Below are positions 1 through 6,995 of a stretch of DNA of 64,000 nucleotides, piece by piece. The notes under the pieces were generated by a model, which was not told the DNA's origin, did not search any database, and was given only the letters and a program-made list of their open reading frames with translations. Made by a program: the position numbers and the translations under genes. Location: positions 32,502 through 96,501 of the forward strand of contig JAFQRZ010000005.1 of assembly GCA_017409825.1 (NCBI GenBank), given 5' to 3'. Source of the DNA: Agathobacter sp. (GTDB taxonomy: Bacteria > Bacillota > Clostridia > Lachnospirales > Lachnospiraceae). Position 1 is the stretch's first letter. Each line of letters starts with the position of its first letter.

Positions 1-1
1 A

Positions 2-52
2 TTACCGGCGAAAGAATGGGAGTTAGAAGAAGTATTAATAGATAATAATTAA
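2..52 (+). CDS. C-terminal end of a truncated CDS
   Basis: The window opens inside a probable reading frame that ends with TAA at 50-52. The visible tail reads LPAKEWELEEVLIDNN, acidic and compatible with a soluble protein terminus. The other two frames close at 45 and 24 with less protein-like sequence. Only 16 residues are visible, so no function can be given. Confidence 0.35.
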   Translation, partial: LPAKEWELEEVLIDNN

Positions 53-66
53 TGTAGTTTAAGATG

Positions 67-95
67 TTGATAATCGAACAAATGTTTGCTATAAT
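67..95 (+). promoter_or_regulatory. Promoter of type I toxin cassette 1
   Basis: TTGATA at 67-72 and TATAAT at 90-95 are separated by 17 bp. The predicted start near 102 places the GGCTACC arm of the flanking inverted repeat (103) at the extreme 5' end of the toxin mRNA, as in fold-back toxin messages. Confidence 0.7.
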
Positions 96-216
96 ATAAT
101 TAGGCTACCATAACGGTAGGCGGTTAGTCCTTTAACAGAGGACTGTGACCTCTGATCACATAGATAAAATTCAATTGCGAATGCAGTTGGAAATCTTTAC
201 AACGGAGGAAATGCTT

Positions 217-315
217 ATGCTCACCATCGAAGGCTTGATTGCTGTTATCAGCTTATGTATAACATGTTTCAGTCTTGGCTATTCGCTTGGTTATAATAGC
301 AAGACACAAAAATAA
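217..315 (+). CDS. Small hydrophobic peptide, putative type I toxin (cassette 1)
   Basis: A 32-residue peptide, MLTIEGLIAVISLCITCF followed by a short polar tail ending in SKTQK. It is one membrane helix with a basic end, the usual form of type I toxins such as the Hol_Tox/TxpA/Fst groups that act by inserting into the membrane. Two in-frame ATGs exist (211 and 217). The second is chosen because GGAGG at 204-208 lies 8 bp before it but only 2 bp before the first. Cassette 2 has the same double-ATG layout. The gene has its own promoter, a convergent antisense promoter, a shared hairpin terminator and flanking inverted repeats. Assignment rests on architecture; the sequence itself is too short for firm family placement. 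Confidence 0.6.
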   Translation: MLTIEGLIAVISLCITCFSLGYSLGYNSKTQK

Positions 316-391
316 CCGCCAAGTGCCAGCTTAGCGGTTATTAGTAATAATACCTATAAACTGGACTAACCGTCTATCGGTAGCCCTTTTC
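303..391 (-). ncRNA. Putative antisense RNA antitoxin of cassette 1
   Basis: On the minus strand TTGACA (422-427) and TACTAT (399-404) are 17 bp apart, giving a start near 391. The transcript would begin GAAAAGGGCTACC, cover the 3' part of the toxin mRNA and end at the hairpin 311-342, which on this strand is followed by TTTTTG. The length is about 90 nt. It would be fully complementary to the toxin mRNA 3' region, and its 5' repeat arm would be the same sequence as the toxin 5' arm. No expression evidence is available. Confidence 0.6.
311..342. terminator. Hairpin terminator shared by toxin 1 and its antisense RNA
   Basis: AATAACCGC (311-319) pairs perfectly with GCGGTTATT (334-342) around a 14-base loop. 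The minus-strand side has the better T-run (TTTTTG). The plus side continues TAGTAATAATA, so toxin transcripts may read through to the downstream repeat arm. Confidence 0.65.
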
Positions 392-398
392 TATATAT

Positions 399-427
399 AT
401 AGTATCATTATATATACAATCTGTCAA
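399..427 (-). promoter_or_regulatory. Antisense RNA promoter, cassette 1
   Basis: Reading on the minus strand: TTGACA (427-422), 17 bp, TACTAT (404-399). It is stronger by consensus in the -35 box than the toxin promoter, as expected for an antitoxin RNA that must be in excess. Confidence 0.65.
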
Positions 428-527
428 ACGGAAAAGAGGGGTGAAAGGGAACTCTATTACAAGATATACAATTTATATGACTATGCGTTATAATGATAAA
501 AAGGAAAAATTTCGCGAGGTATAAGGT

Positions 528-1187
528 ATGAACTATATAAAAATCGAAGGCATCGAGGATGCTTACCCAGAAAGAATTGAGGGAACCAGTGAATGGTATT
601 GCTGCAAGATTGCAGCGAACTGTTTTTGTGATTTGTACGAAGCAGAGGAAATCGTAAAGAATGGGCATGTGTACGAAGGAATGAACTGTGTACTCATTCA
701 TTATCCGGACGGACAGGTGTATTACCCATTTATGACAAAAGAAAATGTGTATGTGGAAGCACCAGCATTTTGTGATGGTGTACTGTATTTTATCGTGGCA
801 GATTTTGCTGAAAAAACGATACAAATTGTAGCATTCAATACAGAAGATTTCGAGCAAAAGACAGTCTTTGAGCTTCCGTTAGATGAGGTTCCAAGTTGCT
901 ATAATCTTAGGATTGGTGTTGTGCCAGCTATGTTACTTTGTGAAAGTGAAAATAATGTGATAGAGGTTCTATGGCCAGAGAAAAGGACCTTTAAACTAAA
1001 TAATCATGAGGTAATAAATTTCCGCGATGGGGATAAGGTGTACTTCAGCGAGTGGTTTGAGGATGAGGAGCCGGATTACAATTATCATGAACAGGTGGTT
1101 GTTCGTGATTGGGAAACAGGCGAGGAAATCGAACGCTTTGATGGACGGATGCATCGAATGCCAAATGGTGATATTTGGAGAATGTAA
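528..1187 (+). CDS. Hypothetical protein, 219 aa
   Basis: I do not recognise this family. The protein is soluble and rich in aromatic and acidic residues, starting MNYIKIEGIEDAYPERIEG, with no signal peptide or membrane helix. Several W/F/Y-rich strands (GTSEWYCCKIA, KVYFSEWFEDEE, RDWETGEEIERF) suggest an all-beta fold such as a partial propeller, which is inference only. The start is supported by GCGAGGT at 514-520, 8 bp upstream, and by TATAAT at 489-494. The next gene begins 25 bp downstream, so the two may be cotranscribed. It lies between the two toxin cassettes. Confidence 0.8.
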   Translation: MNYIKIEGIEDAYPERIEGTSEWYCCKIAANCFCDLYEAEEIVKNGHVYEGMNCVLIHYPDGQVYYPFMTKENVYVEAPAFCDGVLYFIVADFAEKTIQIVAFNTEDFEQKTVFELPLDEVPSCYNLRIGVVPAMLLCESENNVIEVLWPEKRTFKLNNHEVINFRDGDKVYFSEWFEDEEPDYNYHEQVVVRDWETGEEIERFDGRMHRMPNGDIWRM

Positions 1188-1212
1188 ATTAGGATGAACT
1201 ATAGGAACGATT

Positions 1213-1818
1213 ATGACAGAAAAAGAAAAAATGGAAGCCAAAATGTGGTATGATGCCAACTATGATAAAGAATTGTTGGAAATTCGCTTGAAAGCAGAAG
1301 ACCTGTGTTTTGAATTAAACAATACTCGCCCAAGCGAAGCAGAAAAACGCACAGAAATCTTAAAAGAATTATTACCACAGATGGAGGAAAACTGCGTTGT
1401 GCTGTCTCCAGTATATGCAGACTATGGCGTTTATACCAAGATAGGGCACGATACCTTTATCAATCATAATGCGTATTTGATGGATGGGGGTGGCATCACC
1501 ATAGGAAGTCATTGCTTTATTGGACCAAATTGTGGAATGTATACGGCGATACATGCAACAGTAGCAGAGGAACGCAATCAAGGTTTAGAAAAAGCATTGC
1601 CAATCGTGATAGGAGATAATTGCTGGCTCGGTGGTGATGTAACCATTTTACCAGGTGTCACCATTGGAAATAACACAATTATTGGGGCAGGAAGTGTAGT
1701 GACTAAGGATATACCAGATCATGTGGTTGCAGTAGGGAATCCTTGTCGTGTGTTACGCGAGATTACGGAAGTGGATAGGATTTTCATGGATAAAGGGAAT
1801 ATACAAAATAATTTTTAA
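1213..1818 (+). CDS. maa: Sugar O-acetyltransferase (maltose acetyltransferase family)
   Basis: A cytoplasmic left-handed beta-helix acetyltransferase that transfers acetyl from acetyl-CoA to a sugar hydroxyl. The N-terminal Mac domain is visible (MEAKMWYDANYDKELLEIR, residues about 7-55). It is followed by hexapeptide repeats (ITIGSHCFIGPNCGMYT, VIGDNCWLGGDVTILPGV, IGNNTIIGAGSVVTKDIP). The catalytic His is expected in the YTAIHA segment, and the C-terminal coil VAVGNPCRVLREI is typical. The 201-aa length fits the family (about 185-205). The exact sugar is unknown, so the symbol denotes family rather than proven substrate. It follows the 219-aa hypothetical gene by 25 bp. Confidence 0.9.
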   Translation: MTEKEKMEAKMWYDANYDKELLEIRLKAEDLCFELNNTRPSEAEKRTEILKELLPQMEENCVVLSPVYADYGVYTKIGHDTFINHNAYLMDGGGITIGSHCFIGPNCGMYTAIHATVAEERNQGLEKALPIVIGDNCWLGGDVTILPGVTIGNNTIIGAGSVVTKDIPDHVVAVGNPCRVLREITEVDRIFMDKGNIQNNF

Positions 1819-1854
1819 GTTGTAATAAGAATGTTTTGTGCTATAATATAATTT

Positions 1855-1943
1855 AGAAAAGGCAATCGCCACAGAGTGGTTGACCAAGAAGATAAAGGAC
1901 AAAACCTTCCCTATCTCGTCAAAGTACAGGGAAGGTTTTTGTT
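1855..1943 (+). ncRNA. Putative antisense RNA antitoxin of cassette 2
   Basis: A promoter with TTGTAA (1820-1825) and TATAAT (1842-1847, with extended -10 TGC) leads into GAAAAGGCAATCG. Transcription would end at the strong terminator AAAACCTTCCCT (1901-1912) / AGGGAAGGTTTT (1928-1939), followed by a T-rich tract. The roughly 88-nt RNA is convergent with the toxin gene at 1947-2033 and complementary to the toxin mRNA 3' end. The start context AGAAAAGG matches that of the cassette 1 antisense RNA. Confidence 0.6.
1901..1943. terminator. Bidirectional terminator of cassette 2
   Basis: A 12-bp perfect stem (1901-1912 with 1928-1939) and a 15-base loop. The plus side is followed by TTTTTGTTATGTT. 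The minus side has only TTTTGTCC, so toxin transcription may continue to the repeat arm, as in cassette 1. Confidence 0.75.
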
Positions 1944-1946
1944 ATG

Positions 1947-2033
1947 TTAGTGACAAATCAAATAAATGAATGTCAGCAAAGCCAAGAGAAACATGCCAAA
2001 AGACATTAAATCTTTGAAGCCAAATTTCTTCAT
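1947..2033 (-). CDS. Putative holin-like type I toxin (cassette 2)
   Basis: A 28-residue peptide, MKKFGFKDLMSFGMFLLALL then TFIYLICH. The FGMFLLALLTFI core closely resembles the Firmicutes putative holin-like toxin family (Hol_Tox), small membrane peptides of type I toxin-antitoxin loci. An in-frame ATG also lies at 2039. The start at 2033 is preferred because the SD GGAGGT (2046-2041) is 7 bases upstream of it. A minus-strand promoter (TTGCAC 2127-2122, N17, TTTAAC 2104-2099) would start the mRNA just before the repeat arm. The convergent antisense RNA (1855-1943) supports a type I system. Confidence 0.75.
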   Translation of the reverse strand: MKKFGFKDLMSFGMFLLALLTFIYLICH

Positions 2034-2098
2034 GAGCATCACCTCCATTCTATGTAGAATGAAGGTCAACCATCCTGTAACACGATTGCCAGGACTTT

Positions 2099-2127
2099 GT
2101 TAAATCATGCGTATAGTTATGGTGCAA
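2099..2127 (-). promoter_or_regulatory. Promoter of toxin cassette 2
   Basis: On the minus strand TTGCAC (2127-2122) and TTTAAC (2104-2099) are 17 bp apart. The -10 is weak by consensus, and the predicted start near 2092 fits the 5' repeat arm beginning at 2090. The rest of 2128-2254 shows no gene. Confidence 0.45.
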
Positions 2128-2254
2128 TGTTTTAAAAAAGTGCCAAAAAGTTTGTGCGTTTTGTGAAAATTCTATCCATCAATTTCGTGCAACATAGCTG
2201 ATTGATTAACGAAATTATTTTGCAGAAGGATGGAAAGAAAAATAGGAGAAAAAT

Positions 2255-2692
2255 ATGATAACGAATATTCGAAAAATGACAAGAGACGATAAAGACACAG
2301 TCATAAGTATGATGCGTGTGTTTTACGCATCTCCAGCGGTTCTTAGCAATGGCTCGGAGGAAATTTTTGAGGCAGATGTAGAGAATTGTGTAAATGATAG
2401 TCCTTATTTGGAAGGTTTTATATTTGAAGAGAATGACGTGATTTTAGGTTATGGAATGATAGCCAAAAGCTTTTCTACAGAGTTCGGAAAGCCTTGCATT
2501 TGGGTGGAAGATTTGTATATGAAACCAGAGTATCGAGGCACAGGTATCGGTAGTAAGTTTTTCGACTACTTAGAGCAGAACTATACGGACTGCATTTTCC
2601 GTTTAGAAGTGGAAGAGGAAAATGAAAGAGCGATTCATGTGTATGAGAAAAACGGGTTTGCAGTGTTACCATACATGGAGATGAAAAAGTAA
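2255..2692 (+). CDS. GNAT family N-acetyltransferase
   Basis: A cytoplasmic GCN5-related acetyltransferase of 145 aa, the usual single-domain length. The acetyl-CoA pyrophosphate loop is seen as YRGTGIGSKFF near residues 92-102, after the beta-4 strand IWVEDLYMKPEYRG. The C-terminal motif ERAIHVYEKNGF is the usual beta-5/alpha-4 signature. The substrate cannot be predicted. The SD TAGGAGAAAAAT immediately precedes ATG 2255. It stands alone after the toxin cassette and may be cotranscribed with the MazG-like gene 35 bp downstream. Confidence 0.88.
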   Translation: MITNIRKMTRDDKDTVISMMRVFYASPAVLSNGSEEIFEADVENCVNDSPYLEGFIFEENDVILGYGMIAKSFSTEFGKPCIWVEDLYMKPEYRGTGIGSKFFDYLEQNYTDCIFRLEVEEENERAIHVYEKNGFAVLPYMEMKK

Positions 2693-2727
2693 GTTAGATT
2701 TGATGAAAAAGAAGATGGAGTGAAGTT

Positions 2728-3054
2728 ATGACAATCAACGAATACCAAAAATTAGCAATGACGACCTTAAATCCAGCATTGGACAAAAAGGATGTCCTCA
2801 TCAATGGAGTTATGGGACTTTGTGGGGAATCTGGCGAGGTTATCGATATTGTGAAAAAGCATCTGGCACAGGGGCATGAATTAGACCGCGAGAAAATCAT
2901 CAAAGAATTAGGTGATGTGGCTTGGTATATGGCAGAGATTGCGACGGTACTGGACGTGGAATTGGAAGATGTGCTAGTGCAGAATATCGAGAAGTTGAAG
3001 AAACGATATCCAGAAGGCTTTTCGACGGAGAAGTCGCTAAATCGCGAGGAATAA
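2728..3054 (+). CDS. MazG-like nucleotide pyrophosphohydrolase
   Basis: A small all-alpha NTP pyrophosphatase (108 aa) of the MazG/dUTPase superfamily, which converts a nucleoside triphosphate to the monophosphate plus pyrophosphate in house-cleaning reactions. The metal-binding pattern is visible: LCGESGEVIDIVKKH (ExxE about residues 35-38) and KELGDVAWYMAE (ExxD about residues 62-65). The family has one such domain of about 100 aa, so the length fits. The nucleotide preference is not readable from sequence. The SD GATGGAGTGAAG precedes the ATG. Confidence 0.85.
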   Translation: MTINEYQKLAMTTLNPALDKKDVLINGVMGLCGESGEVIDIVKKHLAQGHELDREKIIKELGDVAWYMAEIATVLDVELEDVLVQNIEKLKKRYPEGFSTEKSLNREE

Positions 3055-3075
3055 TGAAATTCATACAAGAGGGAA

Positions 3076-4440
3076 ATGGAGTTTAGATACAAAATGGATA
3101 AAAAAGAATTTTATAGTCAGTTAAAGAAATTAGCGATACCGATTGCGTTGCAGACATTTATGACGGCGGCGATTAGTGCAGGCGATTCGGCGATGCTCGG
3201 ATTTATCAATCAGGATTCGATTGCAGCAGTTTCCTTGGCGACGAGAATCAGTTTCGTGTTACATTTGTTTACAGGTTCTTTCGCGGGTGGTGCAGGGGTT
3301 ATTTGTGCACAGTACTGGGGCAAAAAAGATGAGAAGACCATGCAGAAAGTGTTTGGTTTGATTGTGCGATATATGGTGGGCGTATCGGGTGTGTTTGCAC
3401 TTGCTTCTTTTTTCTGCCCAGAGATTTTGATGCAAATCTTTACATCGGATGCCCAGATGGTTCAGATTGGGGCGTCCTACCTTAAAATTGCAGCACCATC
3501 CTTTGTGTTTGCTGGATTATCACAGTGTTATCTGGTTTTGATGCAGAGTATGGGGAAAGCGAAAAAGAGTGCTACGATTTCTTCGTCTATCGTTGTATTG
3601 GACTTGATTCTGAATGCGATTTTTATTTTCGGTTTGCTTGGAATGCCAAGAATGGGGGCAGATGGTGCGGCTCTTACGACTGTACTTTCCAAAGGCTTGG
3701 AGCTTATCATTGTGGTAGTGGATTCTTTCCAGAAAGGGAACCTACGACCATCATTTAAGCATATTTTGTCTGTGAATCCAGAGATTGAGAAAGAGTTTTG
3801 GAAATATAGCTTTCATATTTTGTTGGATGGTTTGATTTGGGGTATCGGTATTACAATGTATTCTGTTATTATCGGTCATTTAGGTAGTGATGCGACTGCA
3901 GCAAACTCGGTAGCAAGTATCGTAAAGGATTTGCTGACCTGTCTTTGTCGAGGCATGAGTACTGGTGGAGGCATACTCATTGGAAATGTATTAGGTTCTG
4001 GGGATTTGAAACTGGCTAAGGCTTATGGGGATAAACTGGCTCGTTTGTCGATGGTATGTGGTTTGATTTCTGGCATGTTGGTACTGCTTGTCGCACCACC
4101 AATCTTTGCATTTATGCAGCTTACGGAAACGGCAAGAGGATATCTGAGTAATATGCTCCTCATCTTAGCGGTGTATATGTTTGGAAAATCCGTTTGTGTT
4201 ATCGTTGTTACGGGTATTTTCAATGCAGGAGGCGATACGAAGTTTGATGCCTATAGTGTGGGCGTGACGATGTGGGGAATTATTATTCCACTGGCAGCAT
4301 TGTCGGCCTTTGTGTGGAAGCTTCCGGTGCTGGTGGTGTATTTTATCATCAGTATGGACGAGGTGATTAAGCTGCCTTGGGTATACCATCATTACAAGAA
4401 GTATATTTGGGTGAAAGATATTACGAGGGATGATTTGTAG
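3076..4440 (+). CDS. MATE family efflux transporter
   Basis: A polytopic membrane antiporter of the multidrug and toxic compound extrusion family, expected to export cations or drugs using Na+ or H+. The 454-aa length and about 12 hydrophobic segments fit. N-terminal family features are LAIPIALQTFMTAAISAGDSAMLG and GGAGVICAQYWGKKDEK. The start is uncertain: ATG 3076 is only 2 bp after GAGGG, while ATG 3094 (MDKKEFYSQLKK) lies 12 bp after GGAG and may be the real start. The gene ends exactly where the first chromate-type transporter gene begins (TAG then ATG), indicating one transcript. Confidence 0.9.
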   Translation: MEFRYKMDKKEFYSQLKKLAIPIALQTFMTAAISAGDSAMLGFINQDSIAAVSLATRISFVLHLFTGSFAGGAGVICAQYWGKKDEKTMQKVFGLIVRYMVGVSGVFALASFFCPEILMQIFTSDAQMVQIGASYLKIAAPSFVFAGLSQCYLVLMQSMGKAKKSATISSSIVVLDLILNAIFIFGLLGMPRMGADGAALTTVLSKGLELIIVVVDSFQKGNLRPSFKHILSVNPEIEKEFWKYSFHILLDGLIWGIGITMYSVIIGHLGSDATAANSVASIVKDLLTCLCRGMSTGGGILIGNVLGSGDLKLAKAYGDKLARLSMVCGLISGMLVLLVAPPIFAFMQLTETARGYLSNMLLILAVYMFGKSVCVIVVTGIFNAGGDTKFDAYSVGVTMWGIIIPLAALSAFVWKLPVLVVYFIISMDEVIKLPWVYHHYKKYIWVKDITRDDL

Positions 4441-5010
4441 ATGAACATAGTGATAGAATTGTTTTGGACGTTTATGAAAATCGGGATGTTTACCTTTGGG
4501 GGTGGATATGCCATGATTTCGATTATCGAAAACAATTGTGTAGAGCAGAAAAAATGGATTACACACGATGAAATGATGGATATTACGGTAATTGCAGAGT
4601 CTACACCAGGACCGATTGCGATTAACTGTGCAACTTTCGTGGGCTACAAAATTGCAGGTATGTGGGGAGCGATCGCAGCTACATTTGGTGTAGTCGTACC
4701 TTCGTTTCTGATTATATTTGTAATATCCACATGCCTAGATAACTTTTTGGAGATTCCTGTGATTGCAAATGCGTTTATGGGAATCAAAGTAGGTGTTGGG
4801 ATTCTGATTTTTAATGCAGGCCTTACCATGCTAAAAAAGATGCAGGCGAAAACATTACCACGGACGATTATGATTTGCTCTTTTGCAGGGATGTTTCTGG
4901 TGAATTTGTTTGCGTGGAAGTTTTCTTCCATTAGCATGATGCTGATAGCAGCAGTGGTTAGTTTGATTTGTTTTGTCATCCAAGAGGCAAAGAAGGAGGG
5001 CAAAGCATGA
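4441..5010 (+). CDS. Chromate-type transporter, N-terminal half (CHR family, short form)
   Basis: An integral membrane protein of the CHR (ChrA) family in its 189-aa half-size form. In split systems two such halves work together. Seen here are the N-terminal GMFTFGGGYAMI and the signature ESTPGPIAINCATFVGYK, plus five to six hydrophobic segments. Characterised members export chromate, but the physiological substrate in anaerobes is usually unknown. It directly abuts the MATE gene and overlaps the second half by 4 bp (ATGA). Confidence 0.88.
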   Translation: MNIVIELFWTFMKIGMFTFGGGYAMISIIENNCVEQKKWITHDEMMDITVIAESTPGPIAINCATFVGYKIAGMWGAIAATFGVVVPSFLIIFVISTCLDNFLEIPVIANAFMGIKVGVGILIFNAGLTMLKKMQAKTLPRTIMICSFAGMFLVNLFAWKFSSISMMLIAAVVSLICFVIQEAKKEGKA

Positions 5011-5576
5011 TTTATTTGGAATTGTTATTTGCATTTTTAAAAGTAGGTTTGTTTTCCTTTGGTGGAGCTTATGGTGCGATTCCATTGATTCGTGACGTGG
5101 TGTTGGCGCATGGCTGGATGAGTGAAGCATATCTGACTTATATGATTGCGGTAAGTGAAAGTACACCAGGTCCGATTATGGTAAATATGGCGACTTATGT
5201 AGGAAGTACACAGGCAGGATTTTTTGGGGCTGTTGTTGCGACTGTGGGAGTGGTTTTGCCGTCCTTTTGTGTGATTCTATTGGTAACTGCAATTTTGAAA
5301 AATTTGACGGACAATAAATATTTCAAAGCAGTTTTGCAGGGACTCAAGCCTTGCATTATTGGAATTATTTTAGCGACAGGCTTGCATTTAATCGTTACGA
5401 ATTGTATTACGATGAAAGAAAATATTGGTGTGGATGTAAAAGCAGTTTACATCATGCTGATTTTGCTTGGTGTTATGTTCGGATATCAGAAGATAACGAG
5501 AAAGAAGCTTTCATCAATTATGCTGATTGTGGTTTCTGCGATTGTGGGAATCGGAGTAGGTGCGATTGGAATCTAG
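5007..5576 (+). CDS. Chromate-type transporter, C-terminal half (CHR family, short form)
   Basis: The second half-size CHR protein, also 189 aa. It carries the same two signatures, GLFSFGGAYGAIPLI and ESTPGPIMVNMATYVG, so the pair arose by duplication. The start is placed at ATG 5007, which overlaps the upstream stop and is preceded by AAGGAGGG (4993-5000). A longer frame reaches back to 4968 but has no ribosome binding site. Translational coupling suggests the two halves are made in equal amounts as a heterodimer. Confidence 0.88.
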   Translation: MIYLELLFAFLKVGLFSFGGAYGAIPLIRDVVLAHGWMSEAYLTYMIAVSESTPGPIMVNMATYVGSTQAGFFGAVVATVGVVLPSFCVILLVTAILKNLTDNKYFKAVLQGLKPCIIGIILATGLHLIVTNCITMKENIGVDVKAVYIMLILLGVMFGYQKITRKKLSSIMLIVVSAIVGIGVGAIGI

Positions 5577-5587
5577 GAGGTTCGCAG

Positions 5588-6313
5588 ATGAAAAAGTTTT
5601 ATGAGAAAAGTGAAATATGGTTTGCGGTAGCATGGATTATTGCATATTGTGTGCTGCTATCCTTGGGAGATAATATTTCTGCCAGTCTTGGTATGATTAA
5701 TGTAGTGTCATTTCCGATAGCATTGTTCCTTTCGGTGGTACTATTCCTTTTCTTGAAAAGAAATAATTTGTTGGAACATTATGGCTTGTGTAAATCCAAA
5801 GTGCCAGCATCCAAGATGCTGTTTTACATTCCAGTGCTGGTGATGCTTACGGCAAATCTTATGTTTGGAGTAGGAATTTATGTGTCGCCTTTGGAGGCGA
5901 TTTGTTATGCGTTAACAATGCTTTGCGTGGGATTTCTGGAAGAAGTTATTTTTCGTGGACTATTATTTAATGCCATGCGAAAAGATGGTGTAAAGTCTGC
6001 GATTATCGTATCCAGTTTGACCTTCGGCATAGGGCATATCGTAAATTTGATTAATGGTTCTGGTGTAGAACTTTTGCCGAATTTGTTGCAGGTAGTGTAT
6101 GCGACGGCAGCAGGCTTTATGTTTGTGATGATTTATTATAAGACGGAAAGTCTTTTGGTTTGTATTGGGGCACATGGCGTTTTTAATGCACTTAGTGTCT
6201 TCGTCAATGAGGCAGCGGTAACTGATGTGATGAGAATCCTTTCCTGCGTATTTTTGATTGTGATCTGCGGAGGCTATGGGGCGTATATTGCTGGGATGGT
6301 TAAAGTAGAATGA
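5588..6313 (+). CDS. CPBP family intramembrane metalloprotease
   Basis: A membrane-embedded glutamic/metal protease of the CAAX-processing and bacteriocin-processing (Rce1-like) family, 241 aa with about seven hydrophobic segments. Conserved motifs are EEVIFRGLLF (EExxxR) near residue 120, FGIGHIVNL with the second His, and HGVFNALSVF near the C-terminus. Roles in the family include protein maturation and bacteriocin self-immunity; the substrate here is unknown. The start at ATG 5588 follows CTAGGAGGTTCGC. The frame is open further upstream (5351), but that part overlaps the transporter gene in another frame. It overlaps the next gene by 4 bp. Confidence 0.88.
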   Translation: MKKFYEKSEIWFAVAWIIAYCVLLSLGDNISASLGMINVVSFPIALFLSVVLFLFLKRNNLLEHYGLCKSKVPASKMLFYIPVLVMLTANLMFGVGIYVSPLEAICYALTMLCVGFLEEVIFRGLLFNAMRKDGVKSAIIVSSLTFGIGHIVNLINGSGVELLPNLLQVVYATAAGFMFVMIYYKTESLLVCIGAHGVFNALSVFVNEAAVTDVMRILSCVFLIVICGGYGAYIAGMVKVE

Positions 6314-6981
6314 GAAAAGCGGTTATTTTTGATATGTTTGAAACCTTAATTTCATATCATATCTGCCCAGTGTATTTCGGCACACAGATGGCGGAGGATG
6401 CTGGAATTCCGATAGCAGAGTTTTTAGCCAAATGGCGTGCGACAGATTTTGACAGAAGCACAGGGAAAATTACAGTAGAAGAGGTTTTGGAGCAGATTTT
6501 AAAAGAGTTTGGTTGCTATTCAGAAGAACTTTTGCAGGAGCTTGTAGGAAAAAGATGTGCTACGATTGAAATGTGTTTGGAACATAAGCATTCTGAAATT
6601 GTTCCAATGTTGCAGGCATTAAAGTCACAAGGTGTTTTCATTGGATTGATTAGTAATTGTTATCTGGAGGAAGCGACCAGGATTCGAAAGAGTGAACTGT
6701 TTCCATATTTCGATGCAGTATGTTTCTCAAATGAGCAGGGTATCTGCAAGCCTGAGAAAGAAATCTATCATAGATGCGTAGAGGCACTTTCTGTGCAACC
6801 AGAAGAATGTTTGTATGTTGGCGATGGTGGCAGTTGTGAGCTGGAGACCGCAGAGGAGCTTGGAATGAAAGCGGTACAAGCGACATGGTATTTGAAAGAT
6901 GGAACATCACAGCCAGTGGGAAGAATATCGGAATTTGAAGAAGCAAGAAGGCCGATGGATGTGGTGGAGTTTGTGAAATAG
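6310..6981 (+). CDS. HAD superfamily hydrolase
   Basis: A haloacid dehalogenase-like hydrolase of 223 aa, with phosphatase or dehalogenase chemistry through an aspartyl intermediate. Motif I is FDMFETL (nucleophile Asp8), where the usual second Asp is Phe10, as in dehalogenase-like members. Motif II is the SN of GLISNCYLEE, motif III is KPEKEIY and motif IV is GDGGSCELETA. A cap insert of about 70 aa after motif I places it in subfamily I. Start ATG 6310 overlaps the protease stop, implying cotranscription. Substrate unknown. Confidence 0.85.
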   Translation: MRKAVIFDMFETLISYHICPVYFGTQMAEDAGIPIAEFLAKWRATDFDRSTGKITVEEVLEQILKEFGCYSEELLQELVGKRCATIEMCLEHKHSEIVPMLQALKSQGVFIGLISNCYLEEATRIRKSELFPYFDAVCFSNEQGICKPEKEIYHRCVEALSVQPEECLYVGDGGSCELETAEELGMKAVQATWYLKDGTSQPVGRISEFEEARRPMDVVEFVK

Positions 6982-6995
6982 ATAGGTGAAGAGTT

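Larger units (their letters stand above)
103..385. repeat. Inverted repeat bracketing toxin cassette 1
   Basis: The left arm (103-130) begins GGCTACC and ends CGGTTAGTCC. The right arm (363-385) is GGACTAACCG then GGTAGCC, the reverse complement of both blocks (17 matching bp), with 11 and 6 unmatched bases between them. A toxin mRNA running past 385 could pair its 5' and 3' ends. An antisense RNA from the other side would begin with nearly the same sequence as the toxin mRNA. The second cassette at 1861-2090 has the same arrangement. Confidence 0.7.
1861..2090. repeat. Inverted repeat bracketing toxin cassette 2
   Basis: The left arm is GGCAATCG (1861-1868) plus TGGTTGACC (1877-1885). The right arm (2064-2090) is GGTCAACCA then CGATTGCC, the reverse complement of both blocks, 17 bp in total with 8 and 10 unmatched bases between. 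The block sizes (7+10 and 8+9) and layout parallel cassette 1 although the sequences differ, so the pairing appears conserved rather than the sequence. Confidence 0.7.

Noticed and set aside
996-1259. Minus-strand open frame of 87 codons across two genes
   Set aside because: No SD, no family resemblance, and it is antisense to two well-supported genes; treated as a shadow.
5351-5587. Longer N-terminus for the CPBP protease
   Set aside because: It overlaps the second chromate-type gene in another frame, and a strong SD precedes ATG 5588.
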